Of a stretch of DNA of 64,000 nt, positions 11,001-23,608 are shown in pieces. The notes under the pieces were generated by a model. That model was not told the DNA's origin and ran no database searches. It worked only from the letters and a program-made list of their open reading frames with translations. The first letter of the stretch is position 1. The number at the start of each line of letters is the position of its first letter. Source of the DNA: Coturnix japonica (taxonomy: Eukaryota > Chordata > Aves > Galliformes > Phasianidae); contig NC_029521.1 of assembly GCF_001577835.2 (NCBI RefSeq), positions 14,301,799-14,365,798 of the forward strand, in the 5' to 3' direction. The translations under genes and the position numbers were made by a program.

Positions 11001-12870
11001 ATGGATTTGGCTTCACCTTTCCCATAGGCTGTTCTCTTCTGGCAGATGCAGCAGGGGGGAGGGCCTTTCTCCAACAAGATTTCAAGGTGTCTGTGCGTGT
11101 TTTACCCACAGGATCTGCGTCTCTGGGTGGAAGCAGCAGATGCAGGTGTCGTTGTTGTCTCCTTTGGCATTGGAATCCGAGCTCTTCCCAGTGACCTGGT
11201 GGAGAAGATGGCTGGTGCATTCGCCCGCCTCCCGCAGCGGGTGGTGTGGAGGTAAGGAGGGAAAGGGATCCCTTTTAACTCGGGTTGGATGAAAATCACT
11301 GTTTCCTTTCCCTCTCTTAATCCGACTGAATTTGTAATTGCCTGTATGCCTTTCTTTTCCCATCTTGTTCTTGATCTCGCCCTACAGATATTTCGGACAG
11401 AAGCCAAGAAACCTGGGTGAGAACACGCTGATGATGGACTGGCTGCCCCAAAATGACTTGCTAGGTAAAGCAAGGCTGTGTGTGTGTGTTGTACAAGGAA
11501 AAAGCATCTGTATAGGTCAAAATCTCTCACTTCTCGCGTGTATCATCTGTAAATGACATTATCTTCATCTCACACCTGTTTTGAAGCTGTATCTCAGCCC
11601 ATATCTCCCACTTTCTCTTGGCTCTGTCCAGCAAGTTTTGGGCTGCCAAGATTAATGTTCAGTCTCTCTGCTCAGCATGCTTGGCTTTCACTAAGCACAC
11701 ACAGACTGCATGTAATGAGCAAGCCACCAATAGCCCTGTTTCAGTGCAGAAGGCACTGACCTGCTGCTGTTTCTCTGCCTGCAGGCCATCCCAATGTGAA
11801 AGCCTTCGTGAGCCACTGTGGGATGAATGGGATATTTGAGGCCATTTATCACGGTGTGCCAGTGGTGGGGTTCCCATTCTATGGGGATCAGTTTGACATC
11901 ATGACCAGAGTGCAGGCAAAGGGCATGGGTATCCTCATGGACTGGAAGAGTGTGACAGAAGAGGAGCTTTACCAGGCTGTTGTCACAGTTATCGCTGACC
12001 CCAGGTAAGGTGTTCAGGTGCATCGAGCTCATCATTGTGTGCAGGGGCTGGTGCCTTCCTGAGATTTGCTGCAGCACTGTGACACAGTGCCCCCACTGTC
12101 TAGTACAGCAGATGCAAATAGTGGTTAAAGTGCCATCCAAGAGCTTTAATTAGTATTATTTTTTAAATCAGCCGTTAGGAGCCTTCTACTACTGACCTCA
12201 GAGTAAGTAGCTAGGGTGTAAGCAGTTGGCAGGCTGAAGGATTTGGCTGGTCACCCAATGTGACTGTGCTGGATGAGGTATGTTGGCACAGGCTGTCCAC
12301 AGACAGCAGTGATCTGCTTGCAGCCACTGAGCAGCCCTCCTACTGAGGGACTTGAACTGAGGGAGCCTTGCTAACATGTAACATACTCTCTGCCATCAGA
12401 CTGGCTTTCACAGCAGATAGAAAGAAAATCATGAAGGAAATGTGCCTCTGGCCCAATGAATCACCTGCACATTGAAGGCACCCCTGGATGGATTAGGCCA
12501 CTTAGCTCTGAAGCCCCCATGAGAACAATAATTTCTTGTCTTCTTCCCTTGCAGCTACAGAAAAGCAGCTAAGCTCATCTCTGCTCTGCATCTGGACACA
12601 CCGATGCACGCTCTCAACAGGACAGTGTACTGGCTGGAGTACATCCTCCGTCATGATGGAGCACCATACCTGCGCCCCGCTGTCTACGACCTCTCCTTGT
12701 ATGAGTACTTCTGCCTGGACATCTTGGCTCTCCTCCTACTGTGCCTGGCCGGCATGGGATTTATCCTCTACAAGTCTGTGGTGTGGTGCAGGAGGAAGGC
12801 ATCCAGCCCTGTGTACCAGAATGGCAATTGTGTGAAAGGCCACTTCACAGAACAGAAGAAATCTCAATAG
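8079..12870 (+). CDS. UGT8-like UDP-glycosyltransferase (ceramide galactosyltransferase-like)
   Basis: Complete gene: exons 8079-8915, 11112-11251, 11388-11464, 11785-12004 and 12555-12870 join in frame (junction phases 0, 2, 1, 2) to 529 aa; human UGT8 is 541. ATG 8079 gives an immediate signal peptide (residues 1-25); an in-frame ATG at 8055 would put the signal eight residues inside. H38 in FDSHLRVF and D143 in LLVDPNEMCG match the UGT catalytic His and its Asp partner. The UGT signature runs about 345-387 with FVSHCGMNG, EAIYHGVPVVG and FYGDQ. Sequons occur at N125 (NST) and N446 (NRT). A membrane segment lies at about 477-497 and the tail ends KKSQ, a KKxx ER-retrieval signal like UGT8's KKVK. 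The UGT8 family transfers galactose from UDP-Gal to ceramide in the ER lumen. Many blocks (EFNSLMTDRM, DLVHGSS, MTRVQAKGMGIL) match UGT8, but UGT8 proper lies elsewhere (human 4q26), so this is a paralogue. Substrate is inferred. Confidence 0.93.
8916..11111 (+). other. UGT8-like intron (first coding intron)
   Basis: Flanked by donor gtaagtg and acceptor ttacccacag. It holds no recognised exon. No assignable repeat was seen apart from short A/T-rich stretches near 9280-9400 and 10640-10800. Confidence 0.7.
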
Positions 12871-13490
12871 CGGCTCAGTGTGTTCTAGGGCACATCCCTT
12901 CACTGCGAAATGAGCTGCTGCCGTGCCAAGAAATGTACGGCACGCAGGCACAGAGAGAGGCAAGAGATGAGCGGGTCTGGATGAGAAGAGCCGGGGGGAG
13001 GGAGGACTATTGCGAAGGCCGATGTGCACACCTCTGTGTACTGCATCAGTGGGCGGGGATGTGAATTCAGGCATGGGTGGAAGTACTTGGCCAGGACGCT
13101 GGGAGTGGGGCATGGGTAGGGAGACTTCCAGGGAGGAGTGTGAGCTGTTCCCTTCTTATTGCACATTGTTTTAGAGGCTGGTGTTGCTCTTCTCTCTTTC
13201 TGCATCTCTGTGGTAACTCTGGAGGTAGGAATAGCATTTGGTTTTAGGTTGGTTCTGTTTCTCCTCTGGCTTGTTACCGGGAGCCCCGAGAGCCAGGATT
13301 CCTTCATGCAGGTGAGGACCTGAGCAGAGCTGTGGGCAGGGAAGGGCACTGGAAGCATTGTTCGAAACAGAATGAAATTGGTCTGTTTAAAGTTCTGTGG
13401 GTAAATATCGTTCTTCCTGCTTCTGTCAGCCCTTGGCAATCTTCTTTGTATTTGAGCTAAATTATTATTGTTATTTTTTTTTAATAAAGT
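12871..13490 (+). other. UGT8-like 3' UTR and poly(A) signal
   Basis: About 610 bases follow the TAG stop before AATAAA at 13483-13488, which sits in an AT-rich tract (ttattattg, T-run). It is the only clear signal in the region, so the transcript likely ends near 13505. Confidence 0.7.
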
Positions 13491-13499
13491 CATGTTCTT

Positions 13500-16400
13500 T
13501 CCTCCACATAGCAGTGCTCCAATCTTGTTTTTCTTGGTTTAATGCAAGTCTCTGAACCTTTTATTTTCCCTTTTTATCCCCGCTGCCACTCCTCCACATA
13601 CCTCTGGGCCCCTACAGACACCTGTCAGCAACTTGGCCTTCTCCCAGCTCTCAGTCTGCCTTCGCTGCTCCACCTGTAACACATCCATGCCCGTAGAACC
13701 TCCAAACCTGTAGGAAAAGAAGAATTTGTAGCAGATGTGTGTGCCTGGGCTGTGGGAACAACAGCCAGTAGCTCAGGGAGCCGCACGCAGTCAATGGGCC
13801 ATATGCAGGCTGGTCGTAGAAGCAGCAAGCTCTGCTCTTTCTGAGGAAAATGTCCCTCTCATTTCAACATGAGCAGACACGCTCTTGTCCCCATCAGGGA
13901 TGTGGTGTGGAGTTATACCCACGTGTTTTTACTCACCCTGGGCTCTGAAGCAAACCCACACCTGGGTGCAGTTGCACAACCTTCCTGCAGCGCTGGCTCA
14001 CAGCCCTGCTGCTGATGCCCTATGCTGAGGGCTCCACAGAGCTGCCACAAGCTCTAGAGTAACCTCAATGCCGCGTCTGCCCTTGCTGGCATTTCCAGGC
14101 TCTGCTCCTGCCTGCTTTTGTGTGCGTTTCTCATTCCAGCTGAGGTGCAGCACAGTGCATAACCTAGCAAGCAGTGGTTTGGCTGGGATCCCAGGGTGCC
14201 TGGGGTTGAGGCAGTGCCCAGCTCTGACCTGGAACTTCTCTGATGCTTGGCAGTGCTGCCTTCCCTCCCCAGCTCTCAGCGTGCAGCAGGGCTGCACTAA
14301 AGGTTTCAGACATGATTCCTGTCTAGAATGAGTGAGAACAGGCTGTGGCTCTAAGCTGCTGCTGTTCTTCCTGAAATTTCTGACAGCCCCTTGAGTACCT
14401 AAGGCTGGCTGCAGGCAGTGCTGTGCTTGGTGACCCACTGGGCTGCTACAAAGCATGGCATTGAGATGAGGACATGCAATGCAATTGTTTCTAGCGGGGC
14501 AGATGAGAGCAAGGTGAGCTGCTATAACAAATAGGGAGTGTGCACAGGTGGTGAAACCACTGGCTACATGGCACCATTCTGCCTCCAAGTTTAAATTTCA
14601 AGGTTGGTGTTTTATTTCAGGGGAAATATATTGGTACCAGCTCTGCAGCATGGCTGCAGGCTGCCCTGTGGTGGCTTTTTGTCATCAACAGGGGCACCAG
14701 GGCTTAGTGGGGGCTGAAGACCTGCACCTTGTTTTGCTTGCAAGTGAAAGAGTAGGGAGAATTTTATGGCTCAAGGAACCTGCACAGTTTTACAAAAGCC
14801 TGAAGACCACTTTCCAGCTTGCTAGCAGTGCTGCCTTCTTGCTGTTCACAGGTTCAGAAAGAGATTCAAGGCAGTAAGATAAAAGTATGGCACCACCAGC
14901 ATGTTGTCTGCTACCAGCAATGTCCTTAAGCTCCTCCTGACTGCTCTCACTTCCAAACATACAGCAGTCAGGAAGCACGTTCAGCCAGGGAGTTAAAATA
15001 TGCATATGAAAAGACATTTCAACAACTCAGCCAGAAAGCTACTTTTAATGAAGTAAAGCACAAACCCCTGCATAAGGGTGTCATGAGCAGGCAGTGAACA
15101 TTCAGAGTGTATCCCCCAGAGTCCTCCCTGGGGAGAGCAGTGTATGAGCTTGGAAATGGCCAGATGCCCTTTGAGTCGTGGGTTGGTTCTTTGCAGGTAT
15201 TTGGATTTATCAAAGTTGAGAACTCCTCTAGCTTTTTGTATTTATTCTTAACTTTCTTAACTCTGCTGTGTTCCTGATAAAGGCACAGCTTACTCTGGAT
15301 TTCTCCACATTCATCTTTCAGTGTTGAATACGGAGGGAAAGTACAATGCTGCTTTCAGCTGGTTATTAAATTCAATTACCAATAATGAGCAGCCTGTCAC
15401 ATACACAGGCAGGGCCAAAACCTGCGCTGGGGAAGGGTTGGGGTGAGCTCTGCCTGTCTGGCAGCCCTGATTCCTTCTCTCTGGATATGGTGCTTCTTGG
15501 CTGCTGTGTGCCCTACTCTGCCATACACAGGGGCACCAAGCAGGAAACAAATCCTCCCTCCTAATCTTTTTTCCCCCTCGAGGAGAAGTAGGACATGACT
15601 CAATGCTTTCCCAAAGCTGAGCCCTATGCTGCCTTTGCCCACTGCTGCTGGTTTACAGGGAGCACAGCTGGAGTGCTGGCAGTCTCACCTATGCCCACAA
15701 ACCTCTGCCAGGGCTCTGTGGGCAGGGAGGCACAGGGAAAACACTTCTGAGACTTTTTGAATTCATCCAGCCCTAGGGGGAACCTGCTCTGTGCTGGGGC
15801 AGGTGGCCCTGTGAGCACAGCAAGCCTTGCTTGCAGGCACCCTGGGACTGCAAATGAGTGTTTTCCAGGGTCAGACTCTGGGCTGGGGACAGGCAGGTGT
15901 GAAAGAGCACAGCAGGATTTTCAAGCAGCTCATGAGGTACTGATGATCAGTCCCGGTGCTTCGTACACAGGAGGGTCCTGGTGTGCCTTCCATGTCAGCA
16001 TCCCAACAGGAGAGCCTGTCCTCAGCCCACAGCGACCACGTCAGCTCCTCGGCTGGTTTTTCCAGTCTGGGAAGGTGATGGCACCAAACTGTGTCAACAA
16101 AATTTGGCTAATAAGGGGGAGCCGTCTCCCTCTGCAGGCAAGTGTGAAATCACAGCGGCCGTGGGAGGAAAGCGTCCAGGATGGCTCCTTGAAGGCTCCC
16201 AGATTTTGACTCATCCTGTCATTAAACGGCAGCGTGCAAAGAGCAAGGGATGAGGGAGTTTCCTTGTACCTGTGTGCCAGCAAACCTTCCCTTTGGCTTG
16301 TGTGGGAGCCTGGGCACAGCTCAGCCCCAGCCACTTGCTCACCATCAGCAGGATCTGTCTGTGAGCCACTCCCTCGTGGTTTCTATGCCCTTCATTGATC

Positions 16401-19400
16401 CTCTTGAGGATACAGCAATGCCTCCCTTTGATACTTCCCCATTACAAACGTTTACAGCTATCTTATTGGCCACGAGAAGCTCTCCTCCAGGGTCAGACTC
16501 CCTTAGCACAGAGGGTAGAGTTCTTCTCCATTCAGTCAAATTGTGGCTCTTGCTGTGCCCGTTTGGCCAGGCATGGGGAGCAGCTGTGCAAGCAGCAGGT
16601 GCTGGTGTGTGGAGAAGAATGGCCCAGAGAGAGTGGAACACTGAGAAGCACTGAGCTGTGTTCCCCAGCCTCAAGTGATGCACTGAGTCCATGCTCCATG
16701 GGTGTCTGCTCCTTGCAGTGTCTGTCTGGGGATCAAGGCCATAGGGGGTGCTGCACAGCAGGGCTCACCTCCAGCAGCACTCCTGGTGCCTGTAGGCAGC
16801 AGACATGGAGTTTCTCCTCAGCAGACATGCAGCAACAGATTGCAGCCAAGCAATGCTGTGATACAGAAAAATCATGCTCCCTTCTGGATGTAGGAAGGAA
16901 CTGTGCTGTAATAGCTACTTATAATATATATATATTATAATATATATAATATATATATATTATTATATATAATAGTTTTTGCTCCTTGTTCTAACTTTGA
17001 CCTTCCATCCAATTCCTCTCATCCTCTTCTCAGTGGCCTCATCAAACCAGATGCCAGCTTTGTCTGAGCTAAAGCAAATTCCTGGGAAGCTCCTTCTTAG
17101 GGCTGCTGTGTCATAAGCACAAACATTACTTTGGTTGTGGATTTAACTGTTTAGCTATCTGGGTATTTAGTCTCAGAATAATAAAGAAAAGCAATTATAG
17201 CCTTTGTTGTCCCTAAAATATCAGAATAAGTCAGCTCTCATGTTTCCCACCCTCCAGCTGAACCTACTTACCCCCAACTAGGCCACTCCACTGCTGCTAT
17301 TAGAGATTCCAGGTGGAGTACAGCTGGGACTGCTCCCACCTTGGCTTCCTGCAAGTAGCCTTAGCAGTGCTAGTTGAAACTGCATGGTGATCTTCTGAAT
17401 GATTATTTAATAGGAGCCCTTTGCATCAGAATTGGAATAGTGTTGCTGTTATCTAATCCCTGTCTCCTCGTGTAAGGCAGGCTGTTATAAGACTGAAGTA
17501 TGTTCTGATGTAGAACTATCTAACATTCAATAGAAGTTTGGCAATGTGGAAATTGCTTCTGTTATTGGAAGCCCTGGAAAACTGGAGTGATCCTGAACAG
17601 CTGTGTGGAGGTAATTAGGCCCAAGGGGGGTGTGAAATCAATTAACAGTAGTTTAAAGAAAACAAGATGGCTTTTTTTGCATGTATCAAATCAGAGAATG
17701 AGGAAGCTTGAAGGACTTGGGGAAAGAAAAGCCTTAGTGGATATGTAATCTTGACAGGTATGTGTCTAATGTCCCTTGTTCAAAAAGTGAATCATGAACT
17801 GAAAAAAGATAGATGAACTTTTGTTGAAAGCACCACAGGTTAAACTGTGTATCTCGCCAAAACACAGTTGGGCAGAGGCTTCAGCTGTGGTTCTGCTTCT
17901 GAGCCTTTTGTGCCATGCTCTGGGTGGCATGGTCTCAGTTCAAGCAGGGGCAGTGTGAGATTTGGGGCTCCAGCCAGGGAAATGCCTTGATGGCAGGAGA
18001 ATGGCAAAGCAGAGAGGGGCTGGCAGGGCCGTGGGCCAGATCTGACTGTGTGAGTGACACAGAGGAATACTCTGTTCAGCTCTGCCAAAGAGAAGGTTTT
18101 GTGTTTAGTGTTTGAGAATGCAAGGCACACACTGTAAACAATATAGGCAACAGGTGATGAGGAGGTTTGGTTAATTGGTTTGTCATTGTGATGTATTTCA
18201 TTCTACTCTTTTCATCCAGAACACACTCAGTGCTTCAAACAAAATCTGAATGTCAAGTCTTTCTAATGAGCAGTTCAGAAAACATAGCTGATGTATTCCT
18301 GAATTCCTTCAGCTCAGCCTCTGTTCTGAGACCCCTGCAATGAAGGTGCAGCTGATCAGGTTGCTTAAAGGATGTGAACAGTCTTGATCAGTCTTCCAGC
18401 AGGAGTTTTGGCTCATGAGCCTGTCCAATTTCTAAGGCAGTCAGATCTGCCTGGTGTCCTCCAGCCTTTGAATTTCCAGCTGTGAAAACTTGACAGTGAT
18501 GAATTAAACCGATCAACTTTCTGCTAATCTGAAGTTCTCTGGATTCTGGATATGCGTTCAACTGTTATTTTCAGAAGGAAGTTTAAAAGCACAGCAACTC
18601 CATGCAAAATCTCCCCGGCTCACTCAGTTCACTTCTCTTATTCTCTATTCACATGTACCACCAGGACTACTTTAGATTTTGAAGTAGTGTAGATGGTACG
18701 CACTACCGTGCCGCCAGGAGGAGCACTCCTTTAGGATGATTCTAGAGTCTGTGTTTCATATGGGATTTGTGACCCTTAACCCTTTACTCAGAGCAGAGGA
18801 GCTGCTCTGATAGCATTTGTGCAGAGAGTGACTGTGGATTATGGCATCTTTAGGTTAAGTGATGTCACCACAGTTTCTTGGAGAATATGTGTACGAAGGA
18901 GGCAACGCTTTGGTTTGTTCTCTGCGAACCTGCTCTCAGATCTCCAGCCTTTGTTGTTACTGAGATTTGCTGTATTGTTACTGTTATCCTTCAGAAGGAC
19001 CGTGCCAAAACGCCCTGCAGTGATGCTCATGTGCAGATATGAGAGCTGCTCGTTCTACTTGTTACGAGGTGTGTTGCCACGGGTAGGAGAGCTTTAGGCT
19101 GAGCTGTGACTCATAGTGCCTGCCGGTCAGTGCCAAGCAAGGTGCTGCAAGGAAGGACTACTTCCTCGCTACTGTGCAGAAGCTGTATGAGCCTCTCACT
19201 GTATCAGCCCATTTGGGTGACTTGTGAGGAAATGACGCTAGCAGGAGAGTGGGGAAACAAGGCAGAGAGTGTCTGCTTGCAAGGGAGTGGGGATCTTCTC
19301 TCCCTGGGCCTGAGGTCCCTGCTGCTCCCAGGGGAGATGAGTTCAGGAAGGAGCAGCCTCCACCTGCTCTTGCTTGCCGTACCTCCCTGTACATTCATGG

Positions 19401-20500
19401 GCTTTTGCTCCCCCCTAACGGCCAAAGAAGACCTTGCTGTAAACAGTGCTCTCATGGGCTCTGGTGCCGAAACACCTGCGTGCTAGATTGGAGCTGCCGG
19501 TGGACTCATTTCACATCAGCATGGCAGAGTTATGTGGGCATCAGCTGAATGTTAGTCTTACTCCCAGGGTGATTTCTCTAGCATCTTCTGCCGCTGTGGC
19601 CTGTGGAAGGACAGTGGGACCAAATTGATAATGGAGAAGAAATTAGATTAGAGGGAGTTTCAGGCATCAATTCTCAGCGTATTCTGCTAGTGACTGCATG
19701 CAGAGCATGCTGCTGATCTGACATGCCTTGCATTCACTTTACCTTCCTGGAACATTTACAAAGGAGTTAGATCCTGGTTTTACTCCAAAATGTGAAAACA
19801 TCAGAGGACTGTATGAAATATATAACTTCTGTTCATCTTGGGTAACATGGATTTAATCTATGAGGATGAAATCATAATTGAAGTCCAGAACCTGAGAATC
19901 CTTCACACCCAAGTGCAAAGCTGTAACATATAGTTACTTATAATGGTCCTAACTGCACATTAGAATCTGTATTTACTGAAAATGCTATTAATTGTTCCAC
20001 TGAGTATTTTATCAAGACAATACATGATTCTGAAGTTTTTATCTGTTGTTTTGGTGAAGGGTGTTTGGAAGACATGGCTGTGTCAGCCTCCTCCATTATT
20101 TCTTTGCTTTCTGAGCAGTTCTGTCCCAGCAGAATCATGCTCGTTAACAGGGTGCACAATACACAGCTCAAGATGCTTTTCTAACAGGTGGGAGGACCTG
20201 GACAAGGAACAGCACTGAGAAAAAGAGAAGCTGTGGCACCAGTGTCCTACTTTCTGGGAGCTGGGATGATGGCACAAGGCAATTAAATCTGTTGCGTTGA
20301 GTCTGTTTACAGCTAATAAATTTTAATAACTGCTCTTGCCACTCCTATGCAAATAATTTTATTGCTGGTTTTAGCCCTTGGCAGAAAGCAGATGTGTTGG
20401 TTGTTTGGTGATCTCTGGCTTTTAGGTGAATTAGAACTGTTTTTTAGTTTGTTCAATAAGCACCTCAAGTCTTTGCATCTTGAGTGTAATCACACAACAT
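13500..20500. other. Intergenic between UGT8-like and ELOVL3, left part
   Basis: No gene was recognised. Several open frames (minus 13998-14588, plus 15757-16209, plus 16395-16940) lack family resemblance and splice context. The only clear structure is the (AT)n tract at 16917-16975. The part from about 17.1 to 20.4 kb is moderately AT-rich single-copy-looking DNA. Confidence 0.5.
16917..16975. repeat. (AT)n / ATT simple repeat
   Basis: About 59 bases of almost pure alternating A and T, interrupted by a few TAATA and ATTATT units. It is self-complementary and could form a cruciform. It is a microsatellite with no coding content. Confidence 0.9.
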
Positions 20501-20507
20501 GTGTGGG

Positions 20508-21475
20508 ACTATCTGGACTTCAGTAAAGACTTTGACTCTGATTCCCATGGTATTCCTGGAGAAGTGGGTGTTCCCATGTCTTAGACAGGTAAAAAACTGG
20601 CTGGAAAGTCAGGCCCAGGTTGTGGTAATGAATGGAGTTAAATCCAGCTGACAACTGGTCATAGGTGGTGGTCCCCCAGGTGTCAGTATTGGAGCAAGTG
20701 CTGTTTAATATTTTTATTGATGACCTGGACAAGGGGATTGAGTGCACCCTCAGGAAGTTTGCAGATGACATCAAGTTGGGGTGTGTCCATCTGCCTGGGA
20801 GCAGAAAGGCCCTGCAAAGGGATCTGGATAGGCTGGATCAATGGGCTGAGGTCAGTTGTATGAGCTTCAGTAAGACCAAGTGCCGGGTCCTGCACTTTGG
20901 TCACAGCAACCCCATGTGATGCTACAGGCTGGGGGCAGAGTGGCTGTCAAGCTGCTCAGAGGGAAAGGAGAGCTGCTTGGGAGTGTTAATTGACAGCTGG
21001 CTGAACATGAGCCAGCAGTGTGTCCAGGTGGCCTTCTTGGCATCCTGTCTTGTATCAGAAAGAGTGTAGGTGATCAAACCCCCATACACCTGAGGCCACA
21101 CCTTAGGAACTGCTTTGGGCCCCTCACTACAAAGAAAGACATTGAGTCTCTGGAGCAGATTCAGAGGAGGGAGTTGCAGGGGGAACTGAGATTGTTCAGT
21201 CTGCAGAAGAGGAGGCTCAGGAGAGGCATTATCATTCTCCATAGCTCCCTGAAAAGACATTGTGGTGAGGTGGGAGTCTGTCTTTTCTCCAAGGTAACTG
21301 TGATAGGAAGAGAGTGTATGGACTGAAGTTGTGCCAAGGGAGGTTCAGGTTAGATAGTAAGAAAAAACTTTGGAATGAGTGGTAAAGTGCTGGAACAGGC
21401 TGACCAGCAAAGTGGTGGAGTCACCATCCCCAGCGATATTCAAGAAACATGGACCAACCTTAATGATTTTATGGT
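20508..21475 (+). mobile_element. CR1 LINE, 5'-truncated, degraded
   Basis: The segment reads in CR1 orientation. It opens with a CR1-like 'tctggacttcagtaaagac' block. The reverse-transcriptase part at about 20665-20919 encodes [13 protein letters not shown] and FADDIKLG, where FADD is the catalytic Asp pair motif of the RT. It continues through DRLDQWAE and CRVLHFGH. The CR1 3' region follows (lrp-like block near 21100, EQIQRRELQ at about 21160). The end lies near 21475 at a degenerate version of the ATTCTATG-type CR1 tail. The reading frame is broken (a stop directly follows the HSNPM block) and most of ORF1/ORF2 is missing. It is an old inactive copy, typical of bird genomes. Confidence 0.92.
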
Positions 21476-21479
21476 TACT

Positions 21480-23400
21480 GAAACATACAACAGGGTTAGA
21501 TCTGGTAATGTTCCCTCTTCAGCTCAAAGGTAAGCTGCTTTAGAAATGAACCATCACATCACCCACATTCCACTAAGAATGGCTGAGATCCTTGCTGCCA
21601 GAGGGAAAGGATGGCAACATCTAACCCAGGCAGCTTCTTGGAATAGCCCAAGTGTAGCAGGAAATGTAAGGGCTGGAGGGGCTCTGGCATGGGCCCTGGT
21701 TACAGTGTGTTGATGCAGTTATCTGCTGTGTATTTTCAGGTCAGGTAAGAAGGTTGTTTTCATTGGAGACTGTAACATCACCTTCTTCAACAAATAAATA
21801 AAAACTAGTAGATTTTGACTAAGGCTGCTAAAGATTGGAGTGCAGGGCACCTGAGCAGAGAGTCACAGCTTGTCTCTGCTGAAGAAAGACACAAAAAGGA
21901 AAAAGAAAGAAAGAGAGCATGGGGTGAGCAGGGATGAAACTCTGCAATGGATGTTTTCCTTCAGGGAATGGCAAAACCACTGCTGATAAGAAACCTGTAA
22001 GCTGGCTGTCCTGAAATAACCTGCAAGTCCTTTGGAAAGAGGGGAGTAAGTCGGGGTGGTGCAAAATGAACTGGGGCATTTTCACTCTTGTGCCAGGCTC
22101 TTTCTGCCCAACAGAACAAAGACCAAATGTTTCATCCAGGCAAATGTTTGCCTCCTGTTAGAGGAAGCAGATGTGGGGTTTTTTTTCCTACCAAAACCTT
22201 ATTTTGAACCTTCCTGTAGAAAAGACTGGCTTTTCTGCCCAGCTGTTCTCTACACAGGCACCTCCTTGTTGAGGTAGGCTTCACACCTCTTAACAAAAGC
22301 CATTGTGGGTTGTGCCTTCTAAGGCAGAATTTTCCTACTACTTCATTTATGGAGCCTTGGTTGGAGGTGAAATGATTCTCATCTTACCTTGGAGTTTCCA
22401 GCTCAGGGAAGAAATCAACTGAATCAGGAAGGTGGTGCTCAGCTCTGGTCTACTGAGCCTTGACATGTGGGCAGGTGGCACGTGGCTGGGACTAAGTGAC
22501 CAGCAAGAAGCAAATCCTTTATCAGACCCACCTGTTGGCCTTCCTGATGCACGAGTTTTGTTCTCGTATCTCCATGAGTTGGAAGCAAGACCTGAGCCTC
22601 TTTTTAACCGAGCAAGTTTTCACAGATGCCTTGTTATCTGATGTCCACTTCCAGCCATGGTAATGATGATCTCTTCATTGGTAAGAGACAAGAAGCAAGC
22701 AATCATCACACAGGCAGGAAAGAAGAGGAGAAGGTGGGGATAACAACAGAGAGGAGAAAAGTGCCTGTATGTTAGAGCACATGGTCATCCAACATGCCTG
22801 TTGCCCAAGCACTGATTGAGTGCTGCTCTTTCTTGTTGTTGGCTTTCCCTCAGGGCGTGAGGTCACGAGCAGAAGTTGAAGGCAACAGCCCGGTATGGAG
22901 CAGCTGCCTCCAGTGCCCTGACCTCTGCAGCACAGCAGCATTGTGCACAGCAGCTAACTGCTGCGATTTAGAAACAACAGCTCTTGAAAGCAAGAAACAA
23001 CTGATCAGAAAGACTGATTTTGGCTGTGTTTCTGGACAGACAAATCCTGGATTGCTACTTCTGTGGGTGCAATGGGTTGAAGTTTAGCAAGACCTCCGTT
23101 GCACACATGTAAGCTGCCCTTACGCCTGCTGAGCAAATGCTCAGCCTGCAACATAATGGTTTTAAATGATGTTTCAGTTTTCAGGCAACGGCCAAAGAAA
23201 CTGTGAAGACTTTGAGTGTCTGGCAGAGAGAAGAGGGCTCAGGTTCCCTGGAGCTCCGTGTCTGTGTGGTGTTCGACTGCAAGTGCCCCCAGCAGGGCTG
23301 TGCATGGCACAGAGCAGAATGCCTGGTGGCCACTCTAGTGACAGGTGTCCAGGTGGAAGGCAGGAGCTTGGAAGAGCAGAATCTGCAGGCACACCGAGCC
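21480..23400. other. ELOVL3 5' flank
   Basis: No gene or assignable repeat was recognised. Open frames here are short. CpG content rises only in the last 150 bases toward the ELOVL3 promoter. Confidence 0.5.
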
Positions 23401-23440
23401 GTGCTGTGTTCAGCACGTTATGGCTACGAACCCCGAAACA

Positions 23441-23608
23441 TATATAAGAACTGCAGACCGCAGGCCGGGAGCTGCCAGCAGCAGCAGCCCCGGGCTACCA
23501 GGGCCGGGAGGGGGCGGTCCCGGGGCGGTGCCGGTGTTCGGCTCGTAGCAGACAGCTGCGGAGCGGTGCGGAGAGGTGCTGGGCTTCAACCCATCGGAGC
23601 TGGAGAAC
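23441..23608 (+). promoter_or_regulatory. ELOVL3: ELOVL3 core promoter (TATA) and 5' UTR
   Basis: TATATAAG at 23441-23448 is a good TATA box, so transcription should start near 23470. The 5' UTR of about 140 bases (GC-rich, CAG repeats at 23475-23490) runs to the ATG at 23609. An in-frame TAG at 23546-23548 closes the upstream frame, supporting 23609 as the first usable start. A TATA promoter fits a tissue-restricted, inducible lipid gene (inference). Confidence 0.7.

Noticed and set aside
13998-14588. Minus-strand frame of 196 codons after the UGT8-like gene
   Set aside because: No family resemblance, Cys/His/Gln-rich without motif order, no promoter or poly(A) context on that strand.
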